DNA of 64,000 bases from Membranipora membranacea (taxonomy: Eukaryota > Bryozoa > Gymnolaemata > Cheilostomatida > Membraniporidae), in NCBI GenBank assembly GCA_914767715.1, contig OU612067.1, positions 18,481,001 to 18,545,000 on the forward strand, read 5' to 3'. Within the stretch, counting starts at the first letter, position 1, and each line of letters starts with the position of its first letter. Positions 34,887 to 47,200 of the stretch are shown piece by piece. Under the pieces are notes generated by a model. That model did no database searches and was not told the origin of the DNA. It was given only the letters and a program-made list of their open reading frames with translations. Made by a program: the position numbers and the translations under genes.

Positions 34887-35410
34887 ATGCTCAAATTGTT
34901 TCATGGGTTAATTTTCAGGTTTTGTTGTAAAGGATCTGATCTGCTAAAATTCTATAATAGATGTTAGGTAATAATCATTAGCCATGAATTCTACATTTCC
35001 TAAAACAAGACTGAGAACAGGGTCACAATCACCTTGCAGCAATATCCAATAATGCATTGTGGTTTGATTCCCATCAGTATTATAATAGGATTTAGGATTT
35101 TAGTTGATGAGTCAGTTTAATTAAGCCAAGTATGTTTGAATGACCCCCCCCCCCCCCCGACTGATAAGCTTGTTGAACCACCTACCCCACAACAAAGCTT
35201 GTATGGTTGGTATATGCCTGTATTGATATCCCTAAGTGTATCAGGCTGGCTATTCTGTATCAGATTCTATAAAATCTATAAAATTATCTGCATCAAAGGG
35301 AGATTACTCCGAAAAACACATGCATCATTCCTTTTTCTACCACATTGAGATGTCATTGCGTCGCAGTATTTAATGAGGACACTTTTTGATCCTCAGTGTC
35401 CAGTCTAAAG

Positions 35411-35822
35411 CTGCGTTTACATTGTCAACTAATCTGTATAATTGAACAACACCGACATACCATAACTGTCGGCAGTAAAATGTCGGTGAAATATATAGGT
35501 AATAACGATTTGGCTATGTATCAATGGAATCGGACCTAGTCTAAGTGCTCAGACTCCAAGGCGCAGGGAGTTACTTGCGCAAGCTATCAAACTCCTCAAA
35601 GAGAAGTTTGATAGCTTGCGCAAGTAACTCCCTGCGCCTTGGAGTCTGAGCACTTAGACTAAATCGGACCCTGTGTCGTTCATTCTGTGACATGATCACA
35701 GAGCAACGATTTCATTAAACTCCGATTAGTCTGCACCGACACAATGTTTACATTAGAAGATTTGTCGGTGTTGAATGTCGGTGTTGTTCAAATAGGCAGA
35801 TTAGTTGACAATGTAAACGCAG
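35411..35822. mobile_element. TIR element, 412 bp, CTGCGTTTACATTG ends
   Basis: CTGCGTTTACATTGTCAACT at the left is exactly inverted at the right (35797-35822), and a second block (GAACAACACCGACAT near 35442, complement near 35775) extends the arms. The flanks GTCTAAAG and GTTTAAGT agree at only some positions, so the target duplication is decayed. It carries a smaller perfect hairpin element inside. Confidence 0.8.
35537..35661. mobile_element. Perfect hairpin MITE, 125 bp, 9-bp duplication
   Basis: Two 57-bp arms starting TAGTCTAAGTGCTCAGACTC are exact complements around an 11-base spacer. It is flanked by AATCGGACC at 35528-35536 and 35662-35670. Perfect arms and duplication point to a recent insertion, probably of MULE type. 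It sits inside the element at 35411-35822, itself inside the foldback at 33541-35849. Confidence 0.93.
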
Positions 35823-36576
35823 GTTTAAGTTGTGTGTTTTGTCTATGGCAAAACCTTAAGTTTTCAATAGTCAATTCACCATTTTTCATACAAATGCTAT
35901 AGACCAGAAGCAGCTATAGCATAAGTTGTTATGACACGACAATATTTAATGGCACGATATACTGATCACATTTTATAATTCATTGGTATATGTTCTTTCA
36001 CCGGGTGTACACAGTTGTATTGGTCATAATTGGAAATTATAGGGCGTTTTATTTTTGTGGGGGCATAATTCCTATTCTGTTCTATGCGCTACAGTGAAAA
36101 AGTGAATAGCACAGTGACGTCGCATCGTGAGGAATATCAAATAGCCAATAGTTTAGAGTCTAGAGTATTTATATGTTTATGGATAGATACATCTCTGGTA
36201 ATATTATTGACCAAAGTGGTTTTTGCGGGATCAGAAATAGATGGGATGGTAGTGATAATTTCCTGACCAAATGATTTGTCCCTGTACTGAGTTTGGTTCA
36301 TAATAACGGCTTCTGTCCCGACATGAATTTTCATGGGATCGATATGAAGGGAACTCTGGCTAGTCATTCCTGTAATTATAAATAACGATTCATCTAGTAA
36401 AAAAGCACCATTCACATGTGTCTGAATTAGTTGGTATAGCAGGCTGCTAGGTAGGTCACTGGGCATGAATCAAACCTTTTGTGGGCCTAATTTGTTCTTG
36501 CAACCAACATGTACTCTTGAATAGATGATATGTTGAGGCTCTATGATAGATAGATGATATGGCAGTACATACTAAA

Positions 36577-37581
36577 CTAACCATGAGCACTCTGGTTGTG
36601 TCTCCTCAACCACCCCTCCGATTTGTTCACTTTTTCACACTTCTGACAGTGGTAGAGCTTATAGCCTGCATAGTCTTGTGGCTGACAGTGGTAGAGCTTA
36701 TAGCCTGCATAGTCTTGTGGCTGACAGTGGTAGAGCTTATAGCCTGCATAGTCTTGTGGCTGACAGTGGTAGAGCTTATAGCCTGCATAGTCTTGTGGCT
36801 GACAGTGGTAGAGCTTATAGCCTGCATAGTCTTGTGGCTGACAGTGGTAGAGCTTATAGCCTGCATAGTCTTGTGGCTGACAGTGGTAGAGCTTATAGCC
36901 TGCATAGTCTTGTGGCTGACAGTGGTAGAGCTTATAGCCTGCATAGTCTTGTGGCTGACAGTGGTAGAGCTTATAGCCTGTATAGTCTTGTGGCTGACAG
37001 TGGTAGAGCTTATAGCCTGCATAGTCTTGTGGCTGACAGTGGTAGAGCTTATAGCCTGCATAGTCTTGTGGCTGACAGTGGTAGAGCTTATAGCCTGTAT
37101 AGTCTTGTGGCTGACAGTGGTAGAGCTTATAGCCTGCATAGTCTTGTGGCTGACAGTGGTAGAGCTTATAGCCTGCATAGTCTTGTGGCTGACAGTGGTA
37201 GAGCTTATAGCCTGCATAGTCTTGTGGCTGACAGTGGTAGAGCTTATAGCCTGCATAGTCTTGTGGCTGACAGTGGTAGAGCTTATAGCCTGCATAGTCT
37301 TGTGGCTGACAGTGGTAGAGCTTATAGCCTGCATAGTCTTGTGGCTGACAGTGGTAGAGCTTATAGCCTGTATAGTCTTGTGGCTGACAGTGGTAGAGCT
37401 TATAGCCTGCATAGTCTTGTGGCTGACAGTGGTAGAGCTTATAGCCTGCATAGTCTTGGGGCTGACAGTGGTAGAGCTTATAGCCTGTATAGTCTTGTGG
37501 CTGACAGTGGTAGAGCTTATAGCCTGCATAGTCTTGTGGCTGACAGTGGTAGAGCTTATAGCCTGCATAGTCTTGTGGCAC
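36577..37581 (-). other. 39-bp minisatellite fused to a C2H2 zinc-finger codon run
   Basis: About 24 copies of a 39-bp unit (GCTGACAGTGGTAGAGCTTA...GTCTTGTG) fill 36646-37580, with only a C/T change in some units and one G/T change. Because 39 is a multiple of three, four long frames stay open. The informative one is minus: tandem QPQDYAGYKLYHC ending YHCQKCEKVNKSEGWLRRH then NQSAH, i.e. C-x2-C-x12-H-x4-H, a normal C2H2 finger. The upstream end (37581-37640, another minus frame) reads CEKTVTNKCDRCEEF, again finger-like. The repeat therefore seems to have expanded inside a zinc-finger coding region. Whether it is expressed is unknown. The 109-aa minus ORF at 36466-36137 is not recognised. Confidence 0.6.
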
Positions 37582-37644
37582 TTGGTGAATTCTTCACACC
37601 GATCACATTTGTTGGTAACAGTCTTCTCACATTGATCCTATAAA

Positions 37645-38320
37645 AAGGGCGTTTGACATAGCAGGTTATTATTATTAGCTTAATGCCATGGATTACAGAC
37701 ATTATGAGGTCGAAAAATGGAAACACACGAATAAATCCCCACTAGTGTGTCAGGGTGATACAACATGGCTAGTGTGTCAGACAAGGACACCCCTGATGAT
37801 ATGTCAAGATATAAGAATTGTGTATTACCTGACTAAATGATGAGATAATCGTCGTGCTAGCTTACCTATATGTACTCTGTACTCCAGTATTATTATCTCA
37901 GCTAACGCTCTCTGTGGGGCGTAAAGATATCTAAGGGTGGCCTCCAGTAAATCTGTACAGTAAAGTCAATTATATTACGAGAGATAGTAAATGAAGCGGG
38001 AGTTGGTGGAACAATTACTTAGACAATGATCCTTGGTTCCTCAGACACAGGTATTCATTTTTTATATTCTACGTTCCAGCACAGAAGATGTTTTAAATAT
38101 ATCATGACAGCTTACCTGAATGAATGCGTTAGATTTGAGATACTCTTTGATGATAGATCAGAGTTACACAGATTTTCCCCGGTAAACTTCATTATACCAA
38201 CAGGTCCTCTACAATTAGAGCAGAAAATAGAACTACAGACCCATCATCTCATACATACGTACGTACATACATAACTCAACATTAGTATGCTTAATCTAAA
38301 CTGGGCTTCATAAAGGTGAC
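37645..38320. other. No recognisable gene
   Basis: AT-rich sequence. The 82-aa plus ORF at 38026-38274 (MILGSSDTGIHFLYS...) has no recognised domain and ends in a CATACATACGTACG-type run. I cannot support a gene here. Confidence 0.5.
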
Positions 38321-40376
38321 AATATTTGGGATATGGGTTATGAGCAGATAGTAATTGTGATATTATTGGGATTCGCTGTTGGCTGCACGTTATGAGTCCT
38401 ATATTTACCCGTCGAATGTGATGAGTAGTGTATTTACCTGTCAAATGTTATGAGTAGTACATTTACCTGTCGAATGTTATAAGTAGCGTATTTCTATCAG
38501 ATTGGACACTGCCTGTATTCTGTGTAGTGTGTGATTACACCATGATACGCTCTGCACATGTGGAGATAATCTACAAAAACACACTATAAACTGACACTGG
38601 TGACAATCCATCATCCTTACTTAAATTAAAGGTTAGCAAATGCAGCACTCGCCTGAAGAAATCCGACAAGTACCGCACAGTATTGATTTTTAAAACCATT
38701 TAAAATATCTGCCTCACATCATCTGAAGAAATTGGAGAGTTTAATATGAGGCACAAATTCCACTCCTTCTTGTCTCTTGAGTAAGACTCAAGCATGTCAG
38801 TGCTTTGTCATATACCTGTTATACCTTCAATATAATTGTTAGCTAGCTTTGAATTGAGCCATGCGCAAGAAGGTGAACTTTTGCTCCTGCGATTACTCTT
38901 CAAGGGTATAAAATATTGATGCAATTGTTTTTCCTGTATCGAAAAAACTTGACTCCCTTGGGACCAACATTAGGGTCCTACCATATTTTCACAGTCGAAC
39001 CCCATGCCCTTCATTATGATGATTTTCCCTGAACAAAACTTCTGTCATGACTCGAAATGAAAGCATCAAATTTGTCATCTTCGCTGCATGCATTTGCAGC
39101 TGATTTTCCACGTTTCGTGCTATCTTGCTACACATATCTGAGAATGGAATGTGGAGGAGATAGCATCACATGACCAATACTTCAGTGTTTATTGAGTACA
39201 TTATGCCATGGGATTTTTTATGACACTGTTTCCACATACTGTTGTGTCACAGTCTATTGGTCTGCTAAATTAGGCCAATAAACACAATTAACACAGTACC
39301 AGTGAGAAGTAAAAATCCTGCTGTGCGCTTAGGGTGGTGTCTCCCCCATTACATATGACCTATAATGTAAACACACTAAAACTTGCATGTAACTAATACT
39401 AGGATCGAAACCTTGCACAATGTAAATCTTTGACTAGATGCTCTGAGCTGTGGAAGGTTTTTAAGAAATTCTTTTTTCGTTTGAGAGATGGAAATAATGA
39501 AAAAGTCAACTATGAGGCATAACGTGCAGAGCGATCATTTATCATGGCCAACACCAACCAGCCCAGTGGCCAGAAAATCTCTGTGATAATCTTATTATCC
39601 ACAACACACTAATAGTTTGATACGAAAACCCTGATTAATTGCAGAAGGCAATACAACCGACTTAAAAATAGGGTTAAGCCTCAGTGTCCTGTCCTAAGAT
39701 AGGTTTAGGTACAACCTGGATTGGTGTCATACTTACTTTACAGCTATGGAGAGCATGATTGCTCAATTGCGGTAACTTTCTCAATCAGGGCCTCCAGAAG
39801 CTAGTTACTCGGCATCTTATCATCTCAAACATTATTCAGGCGTCAAATACTATTCTATAATATAATATAATACTATATTATTGCCTTTGAATGAGGGCAG
39901 TAGTTACCGACATAAATAATCCTTGAATATACTGAATATCCGAGGTTAGGCTGTCTGCAGCCAGTCTGTAGAAGACGAAATCGGTGCTCAATCACAGTTT
40001 CCCGTCATCCAATATTCTCCAGCATTGAATGGTATATATATATATATATTATTCTAAAGATACAAGAAATTAGTAAAGGCAATTAGCAAAAATCCACAAA
40101 ACTTTGACAACAGGCTTAGGTTTTTTTTTACTTTCAGCTCAAGCATACCTTAGGGTAGTAAATGTTAGCTTAGAGTTTGGTGTTACATGTTTCGAGGTGA
40201 CTCAATGTTAGCTAGCATGATAATCTGCCTAGCCAAGGAGTCCTTGGCCTAGCTGTGGTGGGAGACTATATTAAATTAATTTGGTGAGTCAATTTGCTCG
40301 AAATCGCAAACCCTCTACCACTACTTCACTCCTCAAGGGTAAGAAGCTTATCGTACACATATTTTCAATGGAACAC

Positions 40377-40471
40377 GAGACACGAGACACGAGACACGAG
40401 AACACGAGACAGAGACATGAGAACACGAGAACACGAGAACACGAGAACACGAGAACACGAGAACACGAGAC
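40377..40471. repeat. Short tandem repeat (ACACGAGA)
   Basis: Runs of ACACGAG and GAACACGA in 8-9 bp steps. The two overlapping ORFs over it (HETRDTRT..., EHENTRTRE...) are low-complexity translations. Confidence 0.9.
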
Positions 40472-40593
40472 ACCACCGGTTGTTATTACACAAGAGATTT
40501 TACGAAAACCTTCTTCCAGAACTCTTTGAACAATTATATTTTAATTGAACCATACCCTTATTCTTCTTTTATCTTCCTTCACCCAGAAAATTT

Positions 40594-41140
40594 GTTGAGC
40601 TAGGAAAGCAAAGAACAACAACTGTTCATATCAAAGCTTTGCCATAGCAATGAACAAAAAAACATAACTTTTTTTTCACAAAAGGTCATCATTGAATGAT
40701 GTAACCTATTTTAAAGTTCGAAAACCCAGGGTCTAGAAGGGTCTAGAGTATGTTATCTCCCCTGTTACAGATTAAAACTAAATTTAATATCTTTGACTCC
40801 TCTACAATCGTTCAATACTTCTAAGAAAACCTCTATAAATAAATAAATACTGTATTTGATCATTTATAGTGTAAGTAGAGCAGCCTTGTAACTGTCATAG
40901 CAAGCTCAGGCTCTGCTTACGGTTATACTGTTACTAGGTGGAACATCATTTCAGTGTTAATATGTAACAGAGGAGATAACATACTCTAGACCCTTTAGAT
41001 CCTGGGTCTTTAGACCGTGAAATAGATTACATCATTTAATAACGTCCTTCTGCGAAAATTTTTTTTTTTTTTTCATTGCTATGGAAAAGCTTTAATATGA
41101 ACAGCCGTTGTGTTTCGCTTTTCGAAAAACTCACCTAAAC
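40594..41140. mobile_element. MITE with ~150-bp inverted ends
   Basis: CTGTTCATATCAAAGCTTTGCC (40622) pairs with the complement at 41080-41105. GATGTAACCTATTT (40698) pairs with 41023, and GGGTCTAGAGTATGTTATCTCC (40738) with 40973-40996. Non-coding centre. Edges are approximate; no target duplication identified. Confidence 0.75.
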
Positions 41141-41930
41141 TGTTACTGAACGTCCACAGGTAAACATTTTGTTTTAGTATAATGCCAGTATATGAGGTTT
41201 CCCTTCATTTAGTGATATAATACACAAATTAGCTCGCTCTTCCTGGTTGATCATAGGAGCCTATGGCTACACCTCCTCTGATGCTATCGGCCAATAGACC
41301 AGTAAAGCATCAGTAGCGGGGACACCTGTATCGGTCTATGTAGATTACCAGGTAAATCCAACAGGTGTATCTGTGGAAAACAAATAAAATTAATTAGACA
41401 ACACATCTCAATCGTAATGGGGAATATATTGACAGTCAAACAACGCAACCTGAAATTGCGATTCCACAGAGGATCAAGTTCATCACATAAAATGATACTT
41501 CTGACTTGATCTCACTCGGAATTCTAACTACAAATGCCAGTCAACAAGAGCAGAATAGCTTCATACATCGTGACTGTCAATGTTGGACCACACACAAGGA
41601 ATTTGCTGTAAACAACACAACTGTCAAAATTAGGAGGATGGGCAACTACCTTAAGACCATCTATGCAGAATAGCTGGATAACTTATAACTGTCAGTGTTA
41701 GACCACGCCTCCTTCCCATTTAGGATCTTACTATATAGAGCTGTCTGAGTAGGTAATCTCTACCATATTTCAAAACCATTGATACAAATATATATTATAT
41801 AAATCAGTGTTTGGCGACTCTAGCAATGTGTGTGTTTGCGAATGTATCGATCAGCTAGCAGGGCTACTAACTACATCGCTTTCATATGTGAACAAAACTG
41901 GAATTATCTCAACTCAAATGCCTTCAGCTG

Positions 41931-44251
41931 AATTGAGACAATATTATTATAGCATTCAATATGACATTACACTTCAGACCAAAATTATCAAAAACTTACA
42001 AACATGAGAGTTTTAAAATTGAAGATTGCTCTATTTTCTCTGAAGAAATTGAAGACAGCTTTGTGTGCAGGGAGCCCCTTCATAGCACTCTGCTCATCAG
42101 ATAAACCTATACCAGAAGTAGTCTTCTTTACCAAAAAATCTCACTACTAGAACCAAAGGTAGTAGGTGTGAAGTGGACTGACTGGTATGTTTGTCTATGT
42201 TGTCTTTGTAAGATAAATAACTAGCACGGTATTTTACACATGGTGAGTGATTATGTTAAATATACATGGGAATAATGAGAGGGATGAGATGTGGCACATT
42301 TTTGAACATCTTTGTGACCCATTGTCATGAGGAAAGTTGTTAGATATGTATATAATATTTATGTTTAATAAAACAGCATTATGAAGCAACTTTGAACAAC
42401 CTCAGCCTTGAACTAATGCTATTAAGAGAGAATCTAGCCATGTAACCACTTTCTAAATGTAAGTCATTTATGACTTTTACACTTTGAGTCTTACATAAAA
42501 ATGGGCAGACAACTTCAGGGTTTAAGACTAAATGCTAGGTTATTTGTCAAAAAAACTGCTATCTTTACAACTGCTATGTGAATACTGAGCACTAAACAGG
42601 CTGTTTGTAGCTGTTTCATAAAATCTCTCGTTGTCCTTGGCTAATATTTGGGCAACTGGTACTTCAGTATTGCTAAATACAAGACTTCCTAATTTAATTC
42701 AGAAAGTTGGCCGAGGATTGTTAATTTCACAGAATTGAATATATTATTTTGGCATTTTAATTTTGTGAACTCCTTAAAGATTGTAGTATATTTTCAGTTT
42801 GCAAAGCATTAAAATTTTCCCCCTGCAGGGTAATATACATGGATAATATAAAATAACTAACCATCAGAGATAGTGTTGAGGCTGATTTTACCCACTAAAC
42901 TTGTATATTTAGTAATCATAGATATATCTGCATGTAACTGATCTATACTTATCCAGTATATTATGTACCATTAGATTATAATATCTGAAACAAACAAAGC
43001 GTCAAATATACACATGACATAAAAAATATCACAACAAAACATCATCATATAAAACTAACTGGCAAGTAATCAAGACAGGGCGTAGTAATTCATTACTAAC
43101 ATCACAGTTTATTTTTTAAGACCAGCTACACACAATCTTTAAGATATAGCAGCAGGGCTCACCATATCTATGATCTTAAGGGGCGTATTATATAGGGGAT
43201 GATTAGACGGCAAGCAATTGTTTGGCGTGCTAGCGTCAGGCTGGTAAGGTGGGCTTTTGGTTTTACGCCGTTAATAAATACTGATTTCCTGAAATTCCTT
43301 GCAGGGGTAATATCTCGAAAAAAACTTAATAATAAGAGTAGTCATATAAGTTAATGTTGTTAGACCTGATATAGACAGACAAACAGTGCGGTGCATCTAA
43401 CAAAGCTTACCGTGGCCAGGTCTGCATCTCATTTATGCGATATACTGTGTTAACAATTACACTCTGATATTCCGGCTGAGAAGCACGCATGTGACAGAAG
43501 CTCTAATTCTGCTTGGGATGCTGGTAGTGGGATATCATCAACTGTGGTTGATTATGAAATGCCAGCACCAGGTACCTGGGCTGAGTCTGTACACTCTACC
43601 TACCAAAGTCTATAATATATATCCTCTGTAATGATAGCCGATATTTGTGAGCATTGTTACTGCAGATAGAAATACAGATAGACACCGAGCTTGAGATAGC
43701 TACAATACAGTATTTATATTTTGCCATTTTATTTGCTTAGAATTATGAGCATGATAATAACCACCATTTCATGCAAGCCCTCAGTGTGCCCTTTTCCCAT
43801 TCATTACTTTGCATGTTTATCAAACATAAGTGGAAAATAGGTCAAATTGAAAATTGTGCTAAGAGCGATATAAAAAATACAAAAATCCAGCCCCAAAGGT
43901 AGCATGCGGCATCCTAAAAGGTAAAAATTATGTCAGTTTGAGTGTGAGGATCATAAATAACAGCAGAATCTGAGAATGAATTGATAAAAGAGCTTCTTCG
44001 ATTTTATGCTCGACATAGATGAGAATATTGAGTTGTGACATGACGTAAATAGCTAAGGTATATGCACAGCCAGCTGCAGCGCTGAGTTATAGCAGTACGC
44101 TGTCACAGTGTGCTCACTATCTATATAGTAACAGTAGTTTAATTTCAGACATGTACTAGTTATATAAACTCAGACATGTACCATGTATATAAACTATAGT
44201 ATTTCTAGTGATTCTGTCCATAGACGACTTGTAATATTCTGCTAATAAGTT
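41931..44251. other. Intergenic, no recognisable gene
   Basis: AT-rich sequence without convincing coding exons or known repeats, apart from the short block 42275-42330 shared with 3235-3285. It contains a minus-strand AATAAA (plus-strand TTTATT at 43728-43733), about 520 bp beyond the MOB3 stop codon and a plausible poly(A) signal for that gene. Confidence 0.6.
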
Positions 44252-47200
44252 TCAGCGACATAGCCTCTCTGTCATATCTCTCTATAAACATAAAACAATT
44301 ATAACATACTCATTATAATAATGATAAAACAGCCACAGTATAAATGTTCCATTTCACCATATAAACAAAGTTAATTTGAATTAATTCAAACTAATATCTG
44401 GACAAATAGAAGGCTGAGTAATAACATCTGATGTAGGCTATTTCTCCAATACACATATAATATAGTCAAGATCAATCTTGGGGTAAACATTGTTAAATCT
44501 TGTTTCCGCTGTCAAACAGTTGAGAACCAACAGGACACAGATGTGAGTGTGATTTCTGAATGTATTTACTGGAACACCTTCATTATCCATTTAGCGTCAC
44601 GCAGGACGTAGAGTTTTCACTTACCAGCGGCTCTAACTCTTTCTTGTCCACAAGGCTAAACTCCGATACAAAGTAGTAATAGTGTTTATAGCATGTGTTT
44701 ACATGTGCCTCCTGTTAATAAATCCAAAATAGTTCTCGAATCAGTATAACATAATAAATCATTATCATGTAATATACAGCTCCGACAAAGAAATGTCCCT
44801 AAACAATCACAGAACTACTGGCTATTAAATTTGTCACTAAGCTGATAGAAAAGTTGAGATAGAACATGAATTAGCAGATACAGGTTGAGTATTATGCTGT
44901 GTGAGACCAACTATGCAAAGAACTTACAGCACCAATTGAGACGAGAGTATCGAAGTGGTGAATATAGACATGCACAAAAACTCTGAATAGACGAGTCAAT
45001 ATCTTCTTGGCTGTCGGCAGGAAGGTCTTTGGGAAAGGAATATCTGAAATAATAATTTGCCTCGAAATGTAATTCTAACATCTGTCTTATTTATGTGTTT
45101 ATGTCTTTAACAACCATTTAAGCACAATGATTTATGAAAGATAGTAGGTTTGAAGCTTAGAAGGTACCACATATTAGGTATACATTTATCCATTACATCA
45201 ATTTCTCAATTGTAAATAAGCAGTACTATCTAGTCTAATACAATGATTTGAAGCAAACAAAAACAAAAAGCCCTTAAATCTGTACAATGAAAGACTTTGC
45301 TTAAGAATGCTCTCACCAACACTGACTGGGAAGATATCTTCATTATTGATCTGCGTCTCCACCCATTCCATAAGCAGACCGATATATTGTTGAGCAGGTA
45401 AAGCTGTGGGTCTCTTATATTCTACTCCATCACACCACTGGTACTCATATCTTATAAGAAATAAACTCACAATAAGAGAACCATGAGTGCTGACGTTGAG
45501 ACATTTGTGAGAATCCGTTATATCAGAGAAGTTAAATATAATAGTGAACTATGTACAAGAGTTGTGCCCCCCAGATTACCATTCAGAGGACGACTCTTAA
45601 GTTACATAAACATTGATCAAAATGTGTAACGAGCAATGATCCAACTCATAAACACGCTACATAACATTATTTGATGTTGATCCACATAAGAAGTAGAAGT
45701 GGTTGTGCTTACAACCGAACACCTAAAATTAATCATTCACACAGTGATGATTGTTATACAGATACAACAATTTGTACTCAACTTACTTCGGACCACCAGA
45801 CATTTTGGGACATGTTTCCTTTGTACAATATTCACAAACTGTTCCATATATCAGGTTTATTCTGTTGAAGAACTCTACCACTGTAACGAAATAGAGAATG
45901 CAAAATAAAATATGGTCATTATTAAGACTTGACTTGTAAGGCTCGGCTCAGCTCAGTCTCAGCAGCAGCTGTAGTATCGAAAATCAACAATAAATTACTA
46001 GAAGACCTACTTCGATGTAAGATAGAGCTCATCTTTATCTATGCCCCTAATGTACTCTTGATAATAAGGGGCAAATTGAGATTAGAATAACCTCATCAAG
46101 TGGTCCATCAAGTGATGACACTCTAATTATAATCTGGCTCACATAGGATACATTGGATATGACTGAACCTAACACTACATACAGTAATTACAGCCAAAAT
46201 CCTCCTCTCTTATCCTATGTGAAGGAGTAGCCCTACAAGAGACCATACTTTGCCATATCAATGTTTCCATGCTGTTCGACCCAACTAAACAATGTGGTGA
46301 ACTTATGTTGTATGTATCCCCCTTCCTTCCTCTATTATCAGTAGAACTATACAATGAATACTAACTGATAATGTTATCATGTAAGTATCGCTGACGGTCA
46401 CAAATAGAGAAGTTGCATACACAATAGATACTACATGGAAGTGTTATTCTGTATCAATTTAGTTTTGTCTGATTCTGACTCATGACTTGTTACAGTATAG
46501 GCCCATACTGATAACCCTGCTATCACATTGATGTAGCGAGCTGTGAACACAGACCTATATTATCATTATGGCGTACATGGCTGAGAACTTTTGTGTAGAC
46601 CTGAGTTTGGACATCAATTCCTAGGAATAATTGAATCCATCAACTTTAGTGAGCTCCCCTCCAAATTGCTATTATAGGTTATAGTAGAGCTAGAATGAAG
46701 GCATACTATTCCAAGCAATTTTGCTGTATGCTGGTATACCTTCATGAGAAATCAGCCTTAATACCTCAATCATGATGATAAAAATTACAAACAAGGCAAT
46801 TGTGAAAAATTCCACAACATTCAAGAATGGTCTGATTTTTACTCTGAGTGGTTGTTTTCCGTTTATTGTCAGTCGCTCCTTTTCATCAGCATCCAATTAT
46901 TTTATGATTTATCAAAACATTCCATTTTAACTAGGTACCCAGAATGCATTTCACGTTGCAGAGTCACCCAGGATATCAACTAGTATTTTTCTAAGAGTAA
47001 ATCAGCCCTTTATGCCCATGCCAAGACAGTTCATATACAAATAATCTAAAACAAATCAACACTTAGTAGCATGTTAGCCTTGATATTGGGAGTTTACCGT
47101 GCACAGCAATCCAGTCTAGCTGATCATGATCCAGCGGCCTCTTCACCACTTGTCTCAGATCTATTCCCGATTGGAGTGATGCATTTGCTTGTTTGTGTAG

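Larger units (their letters stand above)
33541..35849. mobile_element. Foldback element with nested TIR elements
   Basis: CCATAGACAAAACACACAAC (33542) pairs with its complement at 35829. The arms continue inward, for example GGAGTAATCTCCCTTTGATGCAG (33944) with 35293 and AAAAAGTGTCCTCATTAAATACTG (33868) with 35366. Between the arms lie a SINE-like segment, two direct repeats and a TIR element. No coding region is recognised in 32360-36060. At 32360-33540 I see no known feature. Confidence 0.72.
26640..36130. repeat. Composite palindrome around an RTE LINE
   Basis: Paired segments: 26650-26760 with 36060-36125 (CTATTCACTTTTTCACTGTAG); 26808-27168 with 32087-32360 and 31365-31446; 27531-27720 with 31150-31370; 27950-28070 with 30650-30800. 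The centre is occupied by a LINE. The left arm carries a 362-bp insertion, and the right arm carries a TTAA-flanked element and a 3.7-kb block (32360-36060). It could be one foldback element or an inverted duplication; I prefer a foldback element with later insertions. Confidence 0.72.
38320..41930 (-). repeat. Right arm of large inverted repeat
   Basis: The reverse complement of this region aligns in order with 3690-5372, about 6100-6120 (TTTGCTAACCTTTAAT) and 19205-19520. Between 39425 and 41330 it carries about 1.6 kb more than the left arm, including a short tandem repeat and a MITE. The arm from 38735 to 39425 is nearly identical to 4660-5372, while 41330-41930 is more diverged, so the two parts have different ages or selective histories. 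No gene is seen. Confidence 0.8.

Noticed and set aside
36137..36466. 109-codon minus ORF as the body of the zinc-finger gene
   Set aside because: Separated by a stop and a different frame from the finger, with no recognisable domain.
36646..37580. CRISPR-like array
   Set aside because: The 39-bp units are contiguous without unique spacers, and the host is an animal.
36559..37643. Plus-strand ORFs of 358 and 321 codons (repeating LTVVELIACIVLW or MADSGRAYSLHSLV)
   Set aside because: Both are produced by the 39-bp repeat, whose length is a multiple of three; only the minus frame ends in a recognisable protein motif.
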